DNA of 9,468 bases from DASXIW01 sp036497785 (GTDB lineage: Bacteria; Pseudomonadota; Alphaproteobacteria; Acetobacterales; Acetobacteraceae). Positions 5,153-9,468 of this stretch are shown here, one piece after another. The stretch is from the NCBI GenBank assembly GCA_036497785.1, contig DASXIW010000133.1:1-9468 (forward strand). The letters are read 5' to 3'. The notes beneath the pieces are model-generated. The model had not been told where the DNA came from and searched no databases. It was given only the letters and a program-made list of their open reading frames with translations. Within the stretch, counting starts at the first letter, position 1. Each line of letters opens with the position of its first letter. The position numbers and the translations under genes are program-made.

Positions 5153-5410
5153 ATGTCGATCATTGCTTGGCTTGTACTCGGGCTGATCGCGGGCTTCATC
5201 GCCAGTAAAATCGTCAATCAAAGCGGCCAGGGCATTATCCTCGACATCGTGCTGGGCATTGTTGGGGCCGTGGTCGTGGGATGGCTGTTCGCCACCTTCG
5301 GTGCCGCGGGCATCACCGGGCTGAATATCTACAGCATGGTGGTTGCCGTGGTGGGCGCGATTATCGTTCTGGTGGTCTATCACGCGGTGTTCGCCCGACG
5401 AGCAGTATAG
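5153..5410 (+). CDS. GlsB/YeaQ/YmgE-family stress-response membrane protein
   Basis: 85 aa, the typical size of this family (transglycosylase-associated protein family). It is almost entirely hydrophobic, with three predicted inner-membrane helices at about residues 3-20, 28-47 and 56-80. It begins with the family pattern MSIIAWLVLGLIAGFIASKI and has Gly-rich turns (LGIVGAVVVGWLF). Family members are induced by acid, osmotic or general stress; the molecular function is not known. The ATG at 5153 is preceded by GAGG about 10 nt upstream. The EcfG-like promoter at 5060-5085 places the gene in the general stress regulon. It is convergent with icd. Confidence 0.92.
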   Translation: MSIIAWLVLGLIAGFIASKIVNQSGQGIILDIVLGIVGAVVVGWLFATFGAAGITGLNIYSMVVAVVGAIIVLVVYHAVFARRAV

Positions 5411-5422
5411 GTCGGGCAGGTT

Positions 5423-5448
5423 CCCGGCGCCGGCGAGCCGGCGCCGGG
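5423..5448. terminator. GC-rich bidirectional hairpin between the GlsB-family gene and icd
   Basis: CCCGGCGCCGG (5423-5433) pairs perfectly with CCGGCGCCGGG (5438-5448) around a CGAG loop, an 11-bp stem lying between two convergent stop codons. There is no U-tract on either side, so termination may need Rho, but the position argues for a shared 3'-end structure. Confidence 0.6.
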
Positions 5449-5456
5449 CAGGCTTG

Positions 5457-6671
5457 TCAGACCATCGCCTTTTTGAGGTTCTCGTCGATCTTCGCCAGGA
5501 AGTCCTGGGTGTTGAGCCATTTCTGGTCGCGTGAGATCAGGCTGGCCAGATCCTTTGTCATGTACCCGCTCTCGACGGTCTCCACGCAAACCCGCTCCAG
5601 CGTCTCGGCGAAGGCGGTCACATCCGGCGTGTTGTCGAACTTGCCGCGATAGATCAGGCCGCGCGTCCAGGCGAAGATCGAGGCGATCGGGTTCGTGCTG
5701 GTCTCGCGGCCCTTCTGGTGCTCGCGATAATGGCGCGTCACGGTGCCGTGCGCCGCCTCGCTCTCCACCGTGTTGCCGTCCGGGCTGAGCAGCACGCTGG
5801 TCATCAGCCCGAGGCTGCCGAAGCCCTGGGCGACGATGTCGCTCTCCACGTCGCCGTCGTAGTTCTTGCAGGCCCACAGATAGCCGCCGTTCCATTTCAG
5901 GGCGGAGGCCACCATGTCATCGATCAGCCGGTGCTCGTAGGTCAGCCCGGCGGCCTCGAAATCCTTGCGGAACTCGTTGTCGTAGATCTCCTGGAACACG
6001 TCCTTGAACACGCCGTCATAGGCTTTCAGGATGGTGTTCTTGGTGGAGAGGTACACCGGCAGCTTGCGCATCTTGCCGTAGTTGAAGCTGGCGCGGGCGA
6101 AGCCGGTGATGGAGGCGGTGGTGTTGTGCATGCCCAGCGCCACGCCGGCGCCCTTGAAGTCGTGCACGTCCATGACCTGCGCGGGGCTGCCGTCGGCGGG
6201 CTGGTAGGTGAGGGTCACGCGGCCGGGGCCGGGGATCTTGGTCTCGGTGGCGCGGTAGATGTCGCCATAGGCATGGCGGCCGATCACGATGGGCTGCGAC
6301 CAGTGCGGGACCAGCCGGGGCACGTTCTTGCAGATGATCGGCTCGCGGAAGATGGTGCCGTCCAGGATGTTGCGGATCGTGCCGTTCGGGCTGCGCCACA
6401 TCTTCTTCAGCTTGAATTCCTCCACCCGCGCCTCGTCCGGAGTGATGGTGGCGCATTTCACGCCCACGCCGTACTTCTTGATGGCGTTGGCGCTGTCCAC
6501 CGTTACCTGGTCGTCAGTCTGGTCGCGGTATTCGATGCCGAGATCGTAATATTTCAGGTCGATGTCGAGATATGGCAGGATCAGCTTGTCCTTGATGAAG
6601 CCCCAGATGATCCGGGTCATCTCATCCCCGTCGAGCTCGACAACCGGGGTCTTCACCTTGATTTTCGCCAT
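5457..6671 (-). CDS. icd: NADP-dependent isocitrate dehydrogenase (homodimeric, eukaryote-like type)
   Basis: 404 aa, cytoplasmic. It converts isocitrate to 2-oxoglutarate and CO2 with NADP+ in the TCA cycle and supplies NADPH, which also feeds thiol-based peroxide defence. The sequence is of the eukaryote-like subfamily (human IDH1/IDH2 type). Substrate residues Thr77, Ser94, Arg100, Arg109, Arg132 and Tyr139 fall at the same numbers as in human IDH1. Lys211, Asp251, Asp274 and Asp278 correspond to human Lys212, Asp252, Asp275 and Asp279. The cofactor-side block EAAHGTVTRHYREHQKG is intact. The start MAKIKVKTPVVELDGDEMTR at 6671 has GAGG 5 nt upstream. A frame extending to 6818 adds 49 residues with no family counterpart. 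It is convergent with the GlsB-family gene. Confidence 0.97.
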   Translation of the reverse strand: MAKIKVKTPVVELDGDEMTRIIWGFIKDKLILPYLDIDLKYYDLGIEYRDQTDDQVTVDSANAIKKYGVGVKCATITPDEARVEEFKLKKMWRSPNGTIRNILDGTIFREPIICKNVPRLVPHWSQPIVIGRHAYGDIYRATETKIPGPGRVTLTYQPADGSPAQVMDVHDFKGAGVALGMHNTTASITGFARASFNYGKMRKLPVYLSTKNTILKAYDGVFKDVFQEIYDNEFRKDFEAAGLTYEHRLIDDMVASALKWNGGYLWACKNYDGDVESDIVAQGFGSLGLMTSVLLSPDGNTVESEAAHGTVTRHYREHQKGRETSTNPIASIFAWTRGLIYRGKFDNTPDVTAFAETLERVCVETVESGYMTKDLASLISRDQKWLNTQDFLAKIDENLKKAMV

Positions 6672-6947
6672 GCCATCCTCACGAAGCTGCGGCCGCCCAT
6701 CGCGGCGCCTCTGAAACACGCCCGGGAATTTCGCAGCATCCCCGATCCGGGGCAAGCCGGCCCGGGCGCAGGTCCGCCCGGGTGGATCGGGGCGGGCGGA
6801 TCGGGAGCGTGGTCCCAACCTGCGGTTGCAGAACGCTGGAGAATATCGCTAAAAGCTATATGGTCGATGCCGAATGGCGACGAAACCCGCCTATCCGGTT
6901 TGAAAGGCTGGCCTTGGCACAAACGCGGCGATCGCCCTTTCTCGGGC

Positions 6948-7556
6948 ATGTCCAGGGATAGGCCCGATGATCGCGGCGACTGCGGTCGGCACATCCGCGC
7001 CTTGCCGGCGCCGGAAGGAGAGGTGGCGATCGTGGCGCTGACCGCGAGCGATTCGCCCGAATCCCATGCCGCCTGCATCGCGGCCGGGATGAATGCCGTG
7101 CTCGCCAAACCGGTGCGTCCGCGCGAGATATTCGACATGCTGGCGCGCATGGCCGGCCCGCTGCCGGCGCCGGCATCGCCCCCCGCCGTGGCGCCCGGCC
7201 GTGGCGCGACGCTGGTCGATGCCGCGCGGCTCGCCGATCTTCAGCGTGGCCTGCCGGCCGGCATGTTCGAGACATTGCTGGAAGCGTGCATCGACGATAT
7301 CCGTGCGCGCATGCCACAACTGCGCGCCGCACTCGCGGGCGCCAACGCCGCTGCGGCGCATGAGGTCGCGCACGCTCTGGCCGGCATGGCCGGAAACTAC
7401 GGGCTGACGGTATTCGAGCGGCGGCTGCGCGAGGTGATGGAGGCCAGCGCCGCCGGCGATGTGGCCAGCGCCACGGCCAAGGCGCCGGAGATGGAGGCGG
7501 AACTGGATCGCAATGCCGAACTGTGCCGCGCTTTGTTGCGCGCTCAGGCAGCCTGA
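6948..7556 (+). CDS. Receiver fragment plus Hpt domain: C-terminal remnant of a hybrid histidine kinase
   Basis: 202 aa from ATG 6948. Residues about 14-65 (RHIRALPAPEGEVAIVALTASDS, then AAGMNAVLAKPVRPREIFDML) match the second half of a response-regulator receiver domain, including the conserved Thr (ALTA) and Lys-Pro (LAKPV). The first half, with the acidic pocket and the phospho-accepting Asp, is missing. After an Ala/Pro linker, residues about 85-200 form an Hpt domain with the phospho-accepting His in HEVAHALAGMAGNYG. The usual Lys after HAL is Ala here. This order is typical of the end of a hybrid sensor kinase in a phosphorelay. Upstream codons look non-coding, and one frame over reads PMIAAT just before RHIRAL, hinting at an indel. 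The start is uncertain: ATG 6867 and GTG 7023 (AGGAG nearby) are alternatives. It may be a pseudogene or an active stand-alone Hpt protein. Confidence 0.65.
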   Translation: MSRDRPDDRGDCGRHIRALPAPEGEVAIVALTASDSPESHAACIAAGMNAVLAKPVRPREIFDMLARMAGPLPAPASPPAVAPGRGATLVDAARLADLQRGLPAGMFETLLEACIDDIRARMPQLRAALAGANAAAAHEVAHALAGMAGNYGLTVFERRLREVMEASAAGDVASATAKAPEMEAELDRNAELCRALLRAQAA

Positions 7557-7573
7557 GTCGTTATATTTTTCGC

Positions 7574-8152
7574 ATGCGCGTCTATCTCGCCGGCCCCGAT
7601 GTGTTTCTGCCCGACCCGATCGCCCGCGCCGCCGCGCTGAAGGCGATTTGCGCGCGCCACGGGCTGGTCGGCGTCTCGCCGCTGGATGCGCTGGAGGCCG
7701 AGCCGCCGGCATGGAGGGAGCTGACGGAGGCGCGCGCCATCGCCCTGCGCAACGAGGCGCATATCGCCGGCTGCGCGGCCCTGATCGCCAATCTGACGCC
7801 GTTCCGTGGCCCCAGCGCGGATGCCGGCACGGTCTTCGAGCTGGGTTTCATGCGCGCGCTTGGCCGGCCGGTGTTCGGCTGGTCGAACACCAGGCGCGGC
7901 TTCACCGATCGCACGCTCGATTTCCTGGGCGGGGCAGCGCGGCGCGGCGCGGACGGTGCTTGGATTGATAGCGAAGGCATGGCGATCGAGGCGTTCGGGC
8001 TCGCCGATAATCTGATGCTGGAGGGCGCGGTGCTCGCATCCGGCGGCGCGCTGGTCACAGCCGAGGTGGCGCCCGCTTCGCGCTGGCGGGATCTCGGGGC
8101 ATTCGAAAGCTGCGTGGCCGAGGCGGCGCGACGTCTCGCTTGTGAGCGGTAA
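7574..8152 (+). CDS. Nucleoside 2-deoxyribosyltransferase-family protein
   Basis: 192 aa, cytoplasmic. Family members cleave the glycosidic bond of 2'-deoxynucleosides and transfer the sugar to another base, or hydrolyse nucleotides; the substrate is not predictable here. The N-terminal MRVYLAGPDVFLPD is the family signature for the Rossmann-like fold. NLTPFRGPSADAGTVFELGFMRALG contains the D-x-G-T-x-x-E core with the catalytic Glu89. ADNLML (Asn146) fits the C-terminal Asn that contacts the sugar of the neighbouring subunit. The start is ATG 7574, because the conserved MRVYLAGPD begins there. There is no Shine-Dalgarno: the 17-bp gap to the preceding stop is T-rich (TTATATTTTTCGC). Translation may depend on coupling to the Hpt gene, or the mRNA may be nearly leaderless. 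It lies in a plus-strand run with the Hpt and tetR genes and probably serves nucleoside salvage. Confidence 0.9.
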   Translation: MRVYLAGPDVFLPDPIARAAALKAICARHGLVGVSPLDALEAEPPAWRELTEARAIALRNEAHIAGCAALIANLTPFRGPSADAGTVFELGFMRALGRPVFGWSNTRRGFTDRTLDFLGGAARRGADGAWIDSEGMAIEAFGLADNLMLEGAVLASGGALVTAEVAPASRWRDLGAFESCVAEAARRLACER

Positions 8153-8192
8153 TCGCCGCATATAGGCTTCACTCGGGTAAGAATATACGAGG

Positions 8193-8810
8193 ATGCCCTC
8201 AGAAATCGCAAACCCGCCCGCCATCTCCCGCGCCCCGCAACGCCAGCGCGGCCGCGACCGTGTCGCCGCCCTGATGGCGGCCGGTGCGGCGCTGTTCGTC
8301 GAACGCGGCTATGACGCGACGACGATGACGGAGATCGCCGCCCGGGCGGGGGCGTCGATCGGCTCGCTTTACCTGTTCTTCCCGATCAAACAGGCCTTGG
8401 CGCAGGCCATGCTGACCGGGATGGGCGATGCGCTGTCCGCCCGGCTGGACGCCCTGCGGGCGCGCACGGAGGGCTGCAGCGCGGCCGAGCTGGCCGATGC
8501 ATTGTTCGGGGAGCTGGCGCTGTTCCTGGCCGCGCATCCGGTCTATGCGGTGCTGATCGATCTGCCGGGCGAGGATGGCTGGAAGCACGCGGTGCGCGCC
8601 CGCCGCCGTGCGCAGATCGCGGCCCTGTTCGCCCAGGCGCGGCCCGCCTTGCCCGCCGGCCAGGCCGAAAGATTGGCGGTGATCGTGCCGCAATTGATGC
8701 GCATCACCATGACCCTGAGCGGCGAGCCGCACCCGCTGCGCGACGAGGTGCTGGACGAGCTGCGCGCCATGCTGCGCCACCATCTGGAGTGGCCGGCACA
8801 GGGCAGGTAA
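8193..8810 (+). CDS. TetR-family transcriptional regulator
   Basis: 205 aa, DNA-binding repressor type. The N-terminal TetR helix-turn-helix spans about residues 25-70. LFVERGYDATTMTEIAARAG is the recognition region and SIGSLYLFFPIKQALAQAM closes it with the family's xxxLYxxFxxK pattern. The C-terminal ligand-binding and dimer domain (about 80-200) is not recognisable further, so the effector is unknown. The start ATG 8193 has GAGG touching it and GGGTAAG farther upstream, so the ribosome site is not clear; the first 18 residues are polar and probably disordered. The 40-bp gap after the deoxyribosyltransferase gene contains AT-rich patches (CATATAG, AAGAATATACG) that could be a promoter or operator. 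It is convergent with purK, with 6 bp between the stops. Confidence 0.9.
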   Translation: MPSEIANPPAISRAPQRQRGRDRVAALMAAGAALFVERGYDATTMTEIAARAGASIGSLYLFFPIKQALAQAMLTGMGDALSARLDALRARTEGCSAAELADALFGELALFLAAHPVYAVLIDLPGEDGWKHAVRARRRAQIAALFAQARPALPAGQAERLAVIVPQLMRITMTLSGEPHPLRDEVLDELRAMLRHHLEWPAQGR

Positions 8811-8816
8811 TCGGCC

Positions 8817-9468
8817 CTAATCGCGCGGTGCGATCGGCCCCAGCGCGGCGGCGATGCCGAACGGGCCGGGCAGGGCGCCTTTCGGGAACAGCCTTGTGAC
8901 ATGGCCCATCTTGCGGCCGGCCCTTGCCTCGGCCTTGCCGTAGAGATGCGGGATCAGCCCGGCAGTGGCGACGATACGCGGCCACAACGCCGCCTCCTCA
9001 GGCCCCACCAAATTTTTCATCACCGCATCCGAATGCCGCGCCACCGGCAGCAGCGGCAGGCCGGTCACGGCGCGGACATGCAGCTCGAACTGGCTGACGG
9101 GGCAGGCATCGATGGTCCAATGGCCGGAATTATGCGGGCGCGGCGCGATCTCATTGACCAGAACCCGCCCATCCGCCGTCACGAACATCTCGACCGCAAG
9201 CAGCCCCACCAGGTCGAGCGCGATCGCGACGCGCCGGGCAATGTCCTGCGCGGCGAGGGCGGTGTCCTCGGGGATGCGGGCGGGGGCGAAGGTCATGTCG
9301 AGTATGTGGTCGCGATGGCTGTTCTCCACCGTGTCGAACGCCGCGAAAGTACCGTCCATCCCGCGCGCAACGACCACGCTGATTTCGCAGGAAAAATCCA
9401 CGAAACCTTCCAAAATCAACGGCTTGGGCGATAATTCCGCGAAGGCGCCGGGGATTTCGTCCGGGCTT
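8817..9468 (-). CDS. purK: 5-(Carboxyamino)imidazole ribonucleotide synthase PurK, C-terminal part
   Basis: The last 217 residues of PurK are visible; the N-terminal part (about 140 residues) lies beyond the right edge. The enzyme is an ATP-grasp ligase of purine synthesis that makes N5-CAIR from AIR, ATP and bicarbonate; PurE then uses the product. The visible part begins in the ATP-grasp domain (PKPLILEGFVDFSCEISVVVARG), continues with DTVENSHRDHILDMTFAPA, and carries the signature VNEIAPRPHNSGHWTIDACPVSQFE. The Glu and Asn of NEIAPRPHNSGH contribute the metal and ATP site. The C-terminal lid (GKAEARAGRKMGHVTRL) is intact. The stop is TAG at 8817-8819. No start is seen; an internal TTG at 9419 is not the start, because homology continues upstream to the edge. 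A purE partner is not visible. Confidence 0.94.
   Translation of the reverse strand, partial: SPDEIPGAFAELSPKPLILEGFVDFSCEISVVVARGMDGTFAAFDTVENSHRDHILDMTFAPARIPEDTALAAQDIARRVAIALDLVGLLAVEMFVTADGRVLVNEIAPRPHNSGHWTIDACPVSQFELHVRAVTGLPLLPVARHSDAVMKNLVGPEEAALWPRIVATAGLIPHLYGKAEARAGRKMGHVTRLFPKGALPGPFGIAAALGPIAPRD

Noticed and set aside
6672..6818. Longer isocitrate dehydrogenase from 6818
   Set aside because: The added 49 residues do not resemble the family, while MAKIKVKTPV at 6671 has a close GAGG and aligns with human IDH1 numbering.
5718..6860. Plus-strand open frame continuous with the Hpt gene but antisense to icd
   Set aside because: icd is certain on the other strand, and the antisense residues show no domain; only the part from about 6948 onward has receiver/Hpt homology.
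6891..7712. 273-residue minus-strand frame opposite the Hpt and deoxyribosyltransferase genes
   Set aside because: No recognisable motif; the opposite strand carries clear family signatures in two different frames.

Overview
This is a GC-rich chromosomal window, most likely from an alphaproteobacterium, possibly Acetobacteraceae. The class call rests on several things: a perfect GGAAC-N17-CGTT general-stress (EcfG-type) promoter, the eukaryote-like NADP isocitrate dehydrogenase, the AhpC/AhpD pair divergent from OxyR, and strong third-position GC. The family-level call is inference. I see no rRNA, tRNA, CRISPR array, phage gene or transposase.

Layout. Positions 1-874 (-) hold the N-terminal part of a TonB/TolA-like energy transducer that runs off the left edge. 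Positions 1050-3480 are a peroxide-defence locus: ahpD and ahpC on the minus strand, divergent from oxyR on the plus strand. A small membrane-anchored protein of unknown function (3509-4039) follows oxyR after 28 bp. The 178-bp ahpC-ahpD gap is unusually structured. It holds a perfect 20-bp palindrome and a bipartite palindromic element whose last arm can pair with the ahpD Shine-Dalgarno. Convergent to this block is a probably Tat-exported dienelactone hydrolase-family protein (4107-4985, -). Next come a GlsB/YeaQ-type stress membrane protein (5153-5410, +) with the EcfG-like promoter, and icd (5457-6671, -), separated by a GC-rich hairpin.

Right half. Positions 6948-7556 (+) hold the end of a receiver domain plus an Hpt domain. 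The part that would carry the receiver phospho-Asp is missing, so this looks like the C-terminal remnant of a hybrid histidine kinase. It is followed by a nucleoside 2-deoxyribosyltransferase-family gene (7574-8152, +) and a TetR-family regulator (8193-8810, +). The C-terminal part of purK (8817-9468, -) ends 6 bp from the tetR stop and leaves the window on the right.

How the genes fit together. OxyR carries the redox Cys pair (Cx8C) and would sense peroxide and control ahpC and ahpD. AhpC reduces peroxides. AhpD, with the same active-site numbering as the M. tuberculosis enzyme, would re-reduce AhpC, and no ahpF is present in the window. The GlsB protein and its promoter link to the general stress response. 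icd and purK are housekeeping genes. No clearly new multi-gene system is visible. The most unusual signals are the RNA-structure-rich ahpC-ahpD gap, the hexapeptide repeat in front of the TonB membrane anchor, and the orphan membrane gene beside oxyR.
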